From a candidate division WOR-3 bacterium (lineage in GTDB: Bacteria > Hydrothermota > Tepidihabitantia > SM23-42), in assembly GCA_029858255.1 (NCBI GenBank), contig JAOUFJ010000019.1:1-48625 (forward strand): 48,625 nt of DNA, given 5' to 3'. The notes beneath the pieces are model-generated. The model worked only from the letters and a program-made list of their open reading frames with translations, was not told where the DNA came from and ran no database searches. Numbering within the stretch: position 1 is the stretch's first letter; every line of letters begins with the position of its first letter. A program made the position numbers and the translations under genes. Shown here one piece after another: positions 41,871 through 48,625 of the stretch.

Positions 41871-43195
41871 AGATAGGTCTTGTTGCCATGAGCGGTATCC
41901 GCTGTCGTGACAATGAGTTGCTCGAGCTTGGATTGACCCTGCCCGGATTTGTCGAGCGCAGCAAGGTGATCGCTGCTCTGCCAAGCCTTGGGTTGCTGAC
42001 CCTGGCCGGTATGACTCCAAAGGAGTACAAGGTTGATTACACAGAGATCCCCGATATCAAGGAACTCGATTCGTTGCCACTACAGTGGGATCTTGTCGGC
42101 ATTTCAAGTTACTGCGCTCAAATCGACGAGGCTTATGAGCTTGCCCGGCAGTACAAAGCTGTCGGTGTGCCGGTTGTGCTAGGTGGTCCGCATGTGAGTC
42201 ACATGCCCGACGAGGCAGCCAAATACTGTGATTCGGTAGTCATCGGAGAGGGCGAAGTCACCTGGCTTGAAGTCTTGCGTGATTGCGGGAAGGGCAAGCT
42301 CAAGAGACAATACGGTTCAGTCGAGAACAGCTTTGACCTGAAGAATGCACCGATGCCGGCGTTTGAGTTGCTCGATATCTCCAAATATAATCGCCTCACA
42401 GTGCAAACCAGTCGCGGTTGCACACATCTTTGTGAATTTTGTGGCAGCTCGCCTTTAATTACCAAAAGGTATAGTCAAAAACCAGTCGACAAGGTGATCG
42501 CTGAGATAGATAAGATAAAGAATCTCTGGGAAGGCAGGTTCATTGAATTTGTCGATGACAATGCGGTCGTTGATAAGAAGTATTGGAGAGAGTTGCTGAC
42601 AAAATTGAAGACAAGAAGGATACGGTGGTTTGCAGAGACAGATCTGTCGGTCAGCGAGGATGATGCATTGCTTGATTTGATGCGCGCGAGCGGCTGCGCG
42701 CAGGTCTTGATCGGGCTAGAAAGTCCGGTCGAGGCGGGTTTGGACGGCCTCGAACTGCGTAGCAACTGGAAATACAAGCAGCTGCCGAAGTACCGGCAGG
42801 CGATAAGGAAAATTCAGTCTCACGGGATCCGCGTGACCGGTTGTTTTATCTTTGGTTTGGATGGACAAACACCGGACATTTTCGATACTGTCTGGAAATT
42901 TGCCAAGGAAACCGAGCTTTTCGATGTACAGATGACTTTCATGACACCTTTTGCCGGGACGCCTGTATATGATCGTCTATCGAATGAGAAAAGACTGCTC
43001 GAAGAGAGAGATTGGCAGAAGTGTACCTTGTTCGATGTCATGTTCAAGCCGACCGATATGTCGGTAGACGAACTGAGAAATGGGTTCAGGAAACTAGGAG
43101 TTGCGATCTATGGCGAGGAGGCAACCCTGCTCAGACGCGAGACATTCAAGAAATACCTGAGAGGAGCCATCAGAAAGGAAACGGAAACCAGCTAA
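41867..43195 (+). CDS. B12-binding-domain radical SAM protein
   Basis: 442 residues. An N-terminal cobalamin-binding-like Rossmann domain (residues about 1-145; LVGISSYCAQIDEAYELA, VVLGGPHVSHMPDEAA, GEGEVTW) precedes the radical SAM core with C185-xxx-C189-xx-C192 (CTHLCEFC) and downstream LIGLESP, RVTGCFIFGLDG and FMTPFAGTPVYDRL. Such enzymes often methylate or rearrange unactivated carbons; the substrate is unknown. The DxHxxG corrinoid motif is not evident, so cofactor use is uncertain. Its end overlaps the stop region of the convergent gene by 4 bp. Confidence 0.93.
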   Translation: MKIGLVAMSGIRCRDNELLELGLTLPGFVERSKVIAALPSLGLLTLAGMTPKEYKVDYTEIPDIKELDSLPLQWDLVGISSYCAQIDEAYELARQYKAVGVPVVLGGPHVSHMPDEAAKYCDSVVIGEGEVTWLEVLRDCGKGKLKRQYGSVENSFDLKNAPMPAFELLDISKYNRLTVQTSRGCTHLCEFCGSSPLITKRYSQKPVDKVIAEIDKIKNLWEGRFIEFVDDNAVVDKKYWRELLTKLKTRRIRWFAETDLSVSEDDALLDLMRASGCAQVLIGLESPVEAGLDGLELRSNWKYKQLPKYRQAIRKIQSHGIRVTGCFIFGLDGQTPDIFDTVWKFAKETELFDVQMTFMTPFAGTPVYDRLSNEKRLLEERDWQKCTLFDVMFKPTDMSVDELRNGFRKLGVAIYGEEATLLRRETFKKYLRGAIRKETETS

Positions 43196-43605
43196 ACCTT
43201 CTTAGCGATCCTGCTCAGGAACATGCGGCACTCTAGCATTAGTACAAAGAATATGAGATCACAGCCTCCAAAAAGATACACGAAGATCATGTGTGGCACG
43301 TCTTGGGCGATCGTGTAGTAGATCGCCACCGAACAATAAGCCAGTTTGTAGAGAACACCAACAGTAACCAGATCGCGATTTCTCTCCAGGTTCCCCCGGT
43401 ACAGCAAATAGTATGCAACACCAATGACAAACAAGAAGCTGCCGATCAGTGATAGATAGGCACCGTGGGCAGGTAGTCGATCTGCTATGCCGATGATATC
43501 GAATGCGGTCCTATAGAAAAGAGTGAAGATAATGCCCAGTGATATGTCGTAGATGGCCGCGATGAGGAAAAGCGCTTTGTAGTATTTCTCTCTTACTTTA
43601 CTCAT
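43192..43605 (-). CDS. Four-helix membrane protein, unknown
   Basis: 137 residues with four helices (ALFLIAAIYDISLGIIFTLF, LIGSFLFVIGVAYYLLY, YKLAYCSVAIYYTI, IFVYLFGGCDLIFFVLML). Not recognised. AAGGAGG 5 nt upstream of the ATG. Convergent with the radical SAM gene, overlapping by 4 bp at the stop codons. Confidence 0.83.
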   Translation of the reverse strand: MSKVREKYYKALFLIAAIYDISLGIIFTLFYRTAFDIIGIADRLPAHGAYLSLIGSFLFVIGVAYYLLYRGNLERNRDLVTVGVLYKLAYCSVAIYYTIAQDVPHMIFVYLFGGCDLIFFVLMLECRMFLSRIAKKV

Positions 43606-43706
43606 ATATCCTCCTTTTTACAGAGATACGCTAATGCCGTTGCTTCGATATTTGCAGAAGAGACGGAACACCTTCGGCGCACAACATAGACCCGTGCACT
43701 TTGGGG

Positions 43707-43735
43707 ATTATAGGCTCACCCGCGACCCGTGTCAA
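43707..43735 (-). promoter_or_regulatory. Consensus promoter TTGACA-17-TATAAT
   Basis: On the - strand: TTGACA (43735-43730), 17-bp spacer, TATAAT (43712-43707). One of two 17-bp spacers in the window. Confidence 0.75.
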
Positions 43736-43816
43736 TATTCTGATGGGAATATTCTTCATCGCTGCCGGAATTGTTGACGTGCATAGCCCATGCAGCGTAA
43801 TCCATAGCGTTTGGCG

Positions 43817-43845
43817 TTGACAGGCTATTCATTATTCTATACAAT
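43817..43845 (+). promoter_or_regulatory. Promoter TTGACA-17-TACAAT
   Basis: TTGACA (43817-43822), 17-bp spacer, TACAAT (43840-43845); serves the holin-like gene at 43957. Confidence 0.7.
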
Positions 43846-43956
43846 GACAGAAGGAGAGGGCAATGGAGCCTAGAATCATCGAATTATCGCAATTCTAGGT
43901 TGCAGGCGTTGCAGTTTGCATCTAAATGTCAGCAACCGAAAAACAAGGAGGATAAC

Positions 43957-44337
43957 ATGAAATTATTGATACGCTGGATAATTGCTGCCTTTTCGCTCTT
44001 TGTTGCGGCCTGGCTGGTGCCGGGCATCAGGGTCGAAGGTAATGCATGGCTCATTTTCACGGTGATGGCGGTCATCCTTGGTTTCGTAAATGCAGTGATT
44101 CGTCCGATACTTGCCCTGCTTACCTGTTCGCTAATTATCCTGACATTGGGTTTATTTGTACTGGTGATAAATGCATTGACGCTGTGGCTGGCTTCGGCTA
44201 TTGCAGTCAACTGGTTCGGTGTTGGTTTCTACGTGGATGGTTTCTGGTCAGCATTTCTGGGCGCACTCATCGTAAGTATAGTAACCGTAATACTTTCTGC
44301 TGTGCTTAAAGAACCGGTGCGACAGCGTAGCACGTAA
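43957..44337 (+). CDS. Phage holin family (superfamily IV, YvlD-like) membrane protein
   Basis: 126 residues with four membrane helices. Typical family text: LLIRWIIAAFSLFVAAWLVP, FTVMAVILGFVNAVIRPILA, LGLFVLVINALTLWLASAI, GFWSAFLGALIVSIVTVIL. Despite the name, chromosomal members are common and unrelated to lysis; there are no phage genes nearby. AAGGAGG 6 nt before ATG 43957. A perfect hairpin overlaps the stop codon. Confidence 0.92.
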   Translation: MKLLIRWIIAAFSLFVAAWLVPGIRVEGNAWLIFTVMAVILGFVNAVIRPILALLTCSLIILTLGLFVLVINALTLWLASAIAVNWFGVGFYVDGFWSAFLGALIVSIVTVILSAVLKEPVRQRST

Positions 44338-44350
44338 GCTTCGCTTACGT
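44332..44350. repeat. Triloop hairpin ACGTAAGC-TTC-GCTTACGT
   Basis: A perfect 8-bp stem with 3-nt loop that includes the stop codon of the holin-family gene. No T-run follows, so intrinsic termination is uncertain; text after it (GATTACAGCGATAAAA) resembles the inside of the 35133 element. Confidence 0.6.
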
Positions 44351-44389
44351 TGATTACAGCGATAAAAATACGTATCTCTGTGCCGTCTA

Positions 44390-45004
44390 GTGAATAATGT
44401 GAGTAAGAGACAGAAGATCGCTGTGTTTGCGCCGATTGCATTGTTGGCGTCGATGTATTTTGTCTACCGGCAATTAGCACATGTGTATGGCAGTCAATTA
44501 GCCTGGTACGCAGGGTTCTGGATATACTGGCTAAGTTGGGGTGTCACTTTCTCATTCGCGATAGCCAGGAAGGAAGATATATTAAGGTTGATCCGTCCGC
44601 GAAGGCCCGATACGAAGGTTGTGCTGCTCGTCATTTTTCCGTTGATAATGACTGTAGTGTTCAGAGTCCTTACCGGATCACAGTATATTAAGCCGAGTGC
44701 TCTCTGGACGGTTCTTTTGATATCGACTGCGTTTGGTAACGGGTTTTTTGAGGAAGTCCTGTGGCGTGGCGTATATCTAAATTTCTTTCCCGAGAGCATC
44801 TTCTATAGTATAATATGGCCCGCATTCTGGTTTGCTCTCTGGCACTATATTCCAGGTTCGCTTTCACCGAATTCGAACGTAATAGGACTGATGATTGGTT
44901 CTGGATTATTCGGGCTTTATCTGGGGTTTTTGGCTAAGAAAACCGGATCAATTTGGTGGTGCATAGTTTGTCATACACTGGGCGGGGTTGTTATGATCGT
45001 CTGA
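44390..45004 (+). CDS. CPBP-family intramembrane protease, short
   Basis: 204 residues, about six helices. E121-E122-xxx-R126 (FFEEVLWRG), ALWHYIPG and CHTLGG supply the CPBP catalytic motifs, so it is probably active. Shorter than the member at 14062. The GTG at 44390 is the reported start; no clear ribosome site is visible and GTG 44399 is an alternative. Substrate unknown. Confidence 0.85.
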   Translation: MNNVSKRQKIAVFAPIALLASMYFVYRQLAHVYGSQLAWYAGFWIYWLSWGVTFSFAIARKEDILRLIRPRRPDTKVVLLVIFPLIMTVVFRVLTGSQYIKPSALWTVLLISTAFGNGFFEEVLWRGVYLNFFPESIFYSIIWPAFWFALWHYIPGSLSPNSNVIGLMIGSGLFGLYLGFLAKKTGSIWWCIVCHTLGGVVMIV

Positions 45005-45046
45005 GTGTATGATTTCAGATGCCTTATTCACGATGTTTGAACAATG

Positions 45047-45074
45047 TTGACAGTTTGTTAGTTTTCGTGATAAT
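45047..45074 (+). promoter_or_regulatory. Promoter TTGACA-16-GATAAT
   Basis: Perfect -35, 16-bp spacer, 15 bp before the DUF1266 gene start; the leader would be under 10 nt. Confidence 0.6.
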
Positions 45075-45089
45075 AACAGCGGAGCGAGT

Positions 45090-45863
45090 ATGGCGCGAGG
45101 ATGCAAACACAGATGGTATGTTGTACATTCTGGTTCGATTTTTTCTGATTCTCCAGGATGCATAAAACTGAATTCATTCATATTATCATGCACGTTATGC
45201 CTTTGTATTTCATGCACGCAGGGGCCAAAAGAAGAACAGAAGTTCTGGGCACTGGCAACGACCGGGGTTCTTACTGAATACAATCACGAACGACACGATA
45301 TTTTGGAGGGCGTCGAGCGCACTGACGAGAACATAACAAAACATGAGAATTTGCTCAACTACTGGTGGGGGATTGACAGCCGCGATGGACTCTTTTTTGT
45401 ATTGGACTGGCTTGAGCAGGTCGGTCACCGTAAGCGCTTCGATGAGATGGGTCAGTACATGCACACGCTCACTGATGAACAGTTCAGTGAAATGATCGGG
45501 AAACTTTCTGCGGAGGACAGAAGTTCGTGGAAGATAGTGCAGGAACATTGGTCGCGTCTTGGCGGGAAGAGTCTGGTCGGCTGGGATTTTTGCCGGTACA
45601 TACACCTGTGCCGCAGAGGCTATCTATTAGGTTATTTGAGTGAGCGTGAAGCGTGGAACTTGATATTGCCGAAAGCAAGATTCTTGCAGGTGGCTTTTGA
45701 TACGTGGGCAGATTTGGGCGATAATTATCTTGTTGGCCGGCAGTTTTGGTCATTAGAAAGAACTGAAGCAAGCGGGGAGTTTTTCCAGCAGGCATACGAA
45801 AGGCTCCTCAGCGACCCTGGCAGTCCCTGGAATACAACTCCCTGGGACCTGAATTTGGAATGA
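45090..45863 (+). CDS. DUF1266 protein, possibly a lipoprotein
   Basis: 257 residues. Residues 50-257 match DUF1266: WALATTGVLTEYNHERHD, LNYWWGIDSRDGLFFVLDWL, WDFCRYIHLCRRGYLLGYLS, AFDTWADLGDNYLVGRQFW. The family has no known reaction. Before the domain lies a hydrophobic Cys-rich stretch FILSCTLCLCISC ending in a lipobox-like Cys, but 30 residues precede it, which is long for a signal peptide. The ATG at 45090 is supported by GGAG 5 nt upstream. Confidence 0.85.
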   Translation: MARGCKHRWYVVHSGSIFSDSPGCIKLNSFILSCTLCLCISCTQGPKEEQKFWALATTGVLTEYNHERHDILEGVERTDENITKHENLLNYWWGIDSRDGLFFVLDWLEQVGHRKRFDEMGQYMHTLTDEQFSEMIGKLSAEDRSSWKIVQEHWSRLGGKSLVGWDFCRYIHLCRRGYLLGYLSEREAWNLILPKARFLQVAFDTWADLGDNYLVGRQFWSLERTEASGEFFQQAYERLLSDPGSPWNTTPWDLNLE

Positions 45864-45870
45864 TGCTCGG

Positions 45871-45898
45871 TTGACAGGCGGAAGAAAATGTGTATCAT
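45871..45898 (+). promoter_or_regulatory. Promoter TTGACA-16-TATCAT
   Basis: Perfect -35, 16-bp spacer; gives the FKBP gene a leader of about 160 nt. Confidence 0.65.
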
Positions 45899-46062
45899 AA
45901 ACATACTTTTGGCACATAAGTATGCAAAGTTATCATGTTGGTGAAAACACCCAGACGATTGACGGTTCACGGCGGTAGCATCAATTAGCATGAACCGGTA
46001 ACCCCAACTATTTACTTTCTATAGTGTCAATTGTTCGTTTCAATGTCTTGAAAGGAGGCAAT

Positions 46063-46491
46063 GTGACTCAGGCAAAAAACGGTGATAAAGTCAAGATTCA
46101 CTATACCGGCAAACTGGAGGATGAGACAGTCTTCGATTCTTCGGTTGAGCGTGAACCTCTCGAATTCACCGTCGGTGACGGTAAGATAATTCCGGGGTTT
46201 GAAAGAGCGGTGGTTGGCATGGCCCCCGGGGAATCGAAAACCGTAACGATCTCGCCCGATATGGCCTACGGCATGCACCGCAATGATTTGGTCGTTGACG
46301 TTGAGCGCGAGCGCGTATCGGACAAACTGGAGCTGAAAATTGGCGGCTTTGTGCAGATACGTCAGCGCGATGGTGGGGTCATTCAGGCAAAAGTGACCGG
46401 TATGTCCGAATCGAAGGTCACCCTGGATGCGAACCATCCCCTGGCAGGAAAAGACCTGACATTTGATATCAAGCTGGTTGAAATCGTGTGA
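46063..46491 (+). CDS. SlyD-type FKBP peptidyl-prolyl isomerase
   Basis: 142 residues, cytoplasmic. FKBP core: DKVKIHYTGKLEDETVFDSS, PLEFTVGDGKIIPGFERAVV, MAPGESKTVTI. The insert-in-flap domain (residues about 68-120) and the closing NHPLAGKDLTFDIKLVEIV are those of SlyD-like enzymes, which isomerise X-Pro bonds and act as chaperones. The His-rich nickel tail of E. coli SlyD is absent. GTG 46063 is chosen because AAAGGAGG lies 4 nt upstream; an earlier in-frame GTG at 46024 precedes this site. Confidence 0.95.
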   Translation: MTQAKNGDKVKIHYTGKLEDETVFDSSVEREPLEFTVGDGKIIPGFERAVVGMAPGESKTVTISPDMAYGMHRNDLVVDVERERVSDKLELKIGGFVQIRQRDGGVIQAKVTGMSESKVTLDANHPLAGKDLTFDIKLVEIV

Positions 46492-46536
46492 CATACAGTA
46501 TGATATGGGATGCGGAATTAAGGGCTAAGATGTGTC

Positions 46537-46564
46537 TTGACATTGGGCATTTTCTATATATAAT
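46537..46564 (+). promoter_or_regulatory. Consensus promoter TTGACA-16-TATAAT
   Basis: Perfect hexamers. Leader of about 87 nt before the cold-shock gene, as is usual for regulated csp mRNAs. Confidence 0.8.
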
Positions 46565-46657
46565 AATGTTTAAGCTAAGTCATTTAGTTTGTTGATGGTT
46601 CAGTAGAATACTCATATTCTAGATCCCCTCACTAATTAAAGACTTGAAAGGAGAAAT

Positions 46658-46861
46658 ATGACTTACGGAAAAGTCAAATGGTTCGATGGCAGAAAAGGCT
46701 ATGGTTTCATTGAGAAAGAAGACGGAACCGGTGATGTTTTTGTCCATTATGGCGACATAGCGGGCAACGGTTATCGGTCCCTTAATGAAGGCGATAGAGT
46801 TAAGTTTGAGCTTAGCCAGTCCCCTAAGGGTGCAAAAGCCACCCAGGTCGAACTTGCATAA
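46658..46861 (+). CDS. Cold-shock domain protein (CspA family)
   Basis: 67 residues, one cold-shock domain. Single-stranded RNA/DNA binding motifs KGYGFIE (RNP1) and DVFVHY (RNP2) are present, with KWFDGRKGYGF at the start. It works as an RNA chaperone in the cytoplasm. AAAGGAG ribosome site, strong promoter, and an intrinsic terminator close behind, so it forms a single-gene unit. Confidence 0.97.
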   Translation: MTYGKVKWFDGRKGYGFIEKEDGTGDVFVHYGDIAGNGYRSLNEGDRVKFELSQSPKGAKATQVELA

Positions 46862-46879
46862 TATGCAATAAATGCATAG

Positions 46880-46910
46880 GTGAGGGCCCCCTCTTGGGGG
46901 CCTTCACTTT
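46880..46910 (+). terminator. Intrinsic terminator of cold-shock gene
   Basis: GTGAGGGCCCCC, loop, GGGGGCCTTCAC stem followed by TTT and an AT-rich stretch, 19 bp after the stop codon. The clearest intrinsic terminator in the window. Confidence 0.85.
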
Positions 46911-46932
46911 ATAAAAAGATGTTACCTTAGTA

Positions 46933-46960
46933 TTGACAAAAGCGATATTGTTCTTAGAAT
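46933..46960 (+). promoter_or_regulatory. Promoter TTGACA-16-TAGAAT
   Basis: Strong promoter for the radical SAM gene at 47100; leader of about 133 nt. Confidence 0.75.
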
Positions 46961-47099
46961 ATATTATAGGTGACGAGGACTGCTTCTGATATGTAAAATA
47001 CGCCTAGCGAATTCAGTCGAGTGTACATGCGGTGAATGTGCATAATTTTCTTTCCAGCACCATCACCTTTTGCAGGGATAGAAAGGAGTTATCAATATC

Positions 47100-48578
47100 A
47101 TGAAAATTCTTCTGGTGTATCCGCAAAATCCGGACACGTTTTGGTCGTTCAAACATGCGCTGAGATTCATTTTCAAGAAGGCGACAAATCCGCCGCTTGG
47201 ATTACTCACTGCCGCTGCTATGCTGCCGGATGAATGGGAAAAACGACTCATTGATATGAATGTAAGAAAGTTGAAGGACCGGGATATCGAATGGGCAGAT
47301 TTTGTATTTATCAGTGCGGCAACCATTCAGAAAGAGTCGGTAGATGAGGTGATCACGCGCTGTAAGGCGAAAGGTGTAAAGATTGTTGCTGGGGGACCTT
47401 TGTTTACGAGCTCCTATGATGAGTATGAGCATGTTGATTATCTCGTGCTGAATGAGGCGGAAATTACGCTCCCACAATTTTTGGATGATTTGCGTCAGGG
47501 AAAACTTAGACATATCTATACATCGCCAGAGTGGGCAGATCTGACAAAAACGCCGGTTCCGGATTGGGGATTACTCAAGATTAAGAAATATGCCTCCATG
47601 AGTATTCAATACTCGCGCGGGTGCCCGTTTGACTGCGATTTTTGCGACATTCCGCTGCTTTACGGTCACAGACCACGGATAAAAGACAAGCAACAGGTCA
47701 TCACCGAGCTCCAGAATCTTTATGATCGGGGTTGGCGCGGCGTAGTGTTTTTCGTCGACGATAATTTCATCGGTAACAAGCGCGGTCTGAAGTCGGAAGT
47801 TTTGCCTGCCGTCGCTGAGTGGATGGAGCGTATGAAGTATCCGTTTACGTTCCTCACGCAAGCGTCGGTTAACCTGGCAGATGATGAAGAGTTAATGAAC
47901 TTGATGGTCAAGGCTAACTTCAATACCGTTTTTGTGGGCATCGAAACGCCGGATGAAGAAAGCCTGGCAGAATGCGGCAAACTTCAAAACAAGAACCGCA
48001 ATCTGGTTGAGTGTGTCAAAAAGATACAGCGGTTCGGCCTTCAGGTTCAGGGGGGTTTTATCGTTGGTTTTGACAGTGACCCGCTGACGATTTTCGAAAG
48101 GCAAATACGTTTTATTCAGAACAGCGGAATAGTGACTGCAATGGTGGGTTTGCTCAGCGCGGTGCGTGGCACAAAACTCTACCAACGGCTTAAGGGGGAG
48201 AACCGGTTGTTAACGGAAGCCACTGGCGACAATACAGATTGCTCGATTAATTTTGTTCCCAAGATGCAGTACGCGACACTTCTGGAAGGGTACAGGAATA
48301 TCGTCAAGACGATATATGCGCCCGATCAATTCTACGCGCGGGTCAAGAGATTCCTGGAGAACTACAAACCATTGCATAACAGCCTGGGACGTCTCAGCAT
48401 GAGCGAGGTGAAGGCTTTCATCATGTCGATATTCGTGCTGGGAATAAAAGGGAAAGAGCGTTTTCACTACTGGCGTCTGTTCCTGTGGAGTGTGTTCAGC
48501 CGGCCGCGGCTCGCGCCTCTGGCAGTGACCTTTGCCATCTACGGCTATCACTTCAGGAAGGTTTTCGAGAAGATCTAG
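47100..48578 (+). CDS. B12-binding-type radical SAM protein with DUF4070 region
   Basis: 492 residues. N-terminal cobalamin-binding-like domain (KILLVYPQNPDTFWSF, FISAATIQKESVDEVI, VAGGPLFTS), radical SAM core with C175-xxx-C179-xx-C182 (CPFDCDFC) and FVDDNFIGN, IETPDEESL, GGFIVGFDSD, then a C-terminal DUF4070-like region (LLEGYRNIVKTIYAPDQFYAR) and two weakly hydrophobic helices. Relatives include lipid and hopanoid-modifying enzymes, but the substrate here is unknown. AAAGGAG lies 12 nt upstream, a longer than usual gap; no better start is seen. Confidence 0.92.
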   Translation: MKILLVYPQNPDTFWSFKHALRFIFKKATNPPLGLLTAAAMLPDEWEKRLIDMNVRKLKDRDIEWADFVFISAATIQKESVDEVITRCKAKGVKIVAGGPLFTSSYDEYEHVDYLVLNEAEITLPQFLDDLRQGKLRHIYTSPEWADLTKTPVPDWGLLKIKKYASMSIQYSRGCPFDCDFCDIPLLYGHRPRIKDKQQVITELQNLYDRGWRGVVFFVDDNFIGNKRGLKSEVLPAVAEWMERMKYPFTFLTQASVNLADDEELMNLMVKANFNTVFVGIETPDEESLAECGKLQNKNRNLVECVKKIQRFGLQVQGGFIVGFDSDPLTIFERQIRFIQNSGIVTAMVGLLSAVRGTKLYQRLKGENRLLTEATGDNTDCSINFVPKMQYATLLEGYRNIVKTIYAPDQFYARVKRFLENYKPLHNSLGRLSMSEVKAFIMSIFVLGIKGKERFHYWRLFLWSVFSRPRLAPLAVTFAIYGYHFRKVFEKI

Positions 48579-48596
48579 AAACTCTACACAACATAC

Positions 48597-48625
48597 CGTT
48601 AGTATCGTTTAGTTCGTTAATCTCG
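48597..48625 (+). repeat. 9-nt CGTTANTNY array, at least 3 units, cut by window end
   Basis: CGTTAGTAT, CGTTTAGTT, CGTTAATCT, CG; begins 18 nt after the radical SAM gene stop. Confidence 0.85.

Larger units (their letters stand above)
43606..43956. other. Divergent intergenic region with two promoters
   Basis: Two outward-facing promoters (43707-43735 on -, 43817-43845 on +), both with 17-bp spacers. No gene or repeat array seen. Confidence 0.6.

Noticed and set aside
43957-44337. Prophage remnant because of a holin-family gene
   Set aside because: The superfamily IV holin-like family is common on chromosomes, and no other phage gene, integrase or attachment site is nearby.
46027-46494. Antisense 155-codon frame over the FKBP gene
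   Set aside because: The + strand reading is an unmistakable SlyD-like FKBP with a ribosome site; the antisense frame has no recognisable motif.

Overview
The window looks like a chromosomal segment of an uncultivated Gram-negative bacterium of the FCB superphylum. The best tentative fit is candidate division WOR-3 (Stahlbacteria) or a close relative. The evidence is two complete secreted proteins and one edge-truncated one. The complete ones end in a YPNPF.../FlgD-like sorting domain, one carries SBBP-type repeats, and there is a DUF5916 protein, an outer-membrane barrel protein and many small exported or membrane proteins of unknown role. There are no tRNA or rRNA genes, no transposase and no CRISPR array. 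Most genes lie on the + strand. Intergenic DNA is rich in small repeats. The lineage call is inference, because no marker gene is present.

Layout. 1-937: start of an exported repeat protein (-), then repeat-rich spacer. 938-5566: TPR/carbon-nitrogen hydrolase fusion and a heme catalase. 5901-8884: compact operon of a PP-loop ATP pyrophosphatase with two acyltransferase-like proteins. 9303-12400: remnant of a lipocalin-like gene, QueG-like iron-sulfur protein, multispanning membrane protein and cyclopropane-fatty-acid synthase. 12602-22044: exported hydrolases (S41 peptidase, aspartic protease, class C beta-lactamase-type serine hydrolase), a CPBP protease, the DUF5916 protein and a TonB C-terminal protein. 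22422-25777: ECF nickel transporter operon nikKMLQO. 26482-30302: MBL hydrolase, dimethylarginine dimethylaminohydrolase, a lipoprotein, and a Tat-exported nitroreductase-fold protein with a sorting domain. 30587-31839: hgcB and hgcA (-), the mercury-methylation pair. 32036-34552: two tandem paralogous lipoproteins and a frameshifted LolA-like gene. 34640-48578: membrane proteins, SBBP protein, Ntn hydrolase, two isoprenylcysteine-methyltransferase-like enzymes, two B12-binding-type radical SAM proteins, SlyD-type FKBP, and a cold-shock protein with a clear terminator.

Three signals stand out. First, hgcA has the NVWCAAGK cap-helix motif and a five-helix membrane domain, and hgcB has two 4Fe-4S motifs and a C-terminal Cys pair; together they predict mercury methylation in this lineage. 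Second, at least a dozen intergenic arrays of a degenerate 9-nt unit (CGTTANTNY) all lie in the same orientation over 48 kb. Seven start 6-20 nt after a stop codon, and many end in a CGCT-type unit. Third, 21 of 23 recognisable TTGACA-like/TATAAT-like promoters have a spacer of exactly 16 bp, and two of them sit so close to an ATG that the mRNAs should be leaderless.

The genes do not form one pathway. Most encode cell-envelope functions, with separate small operons for metal import, lipid modification, a possible small-molecule or sugar modification route, and mercury methylation.
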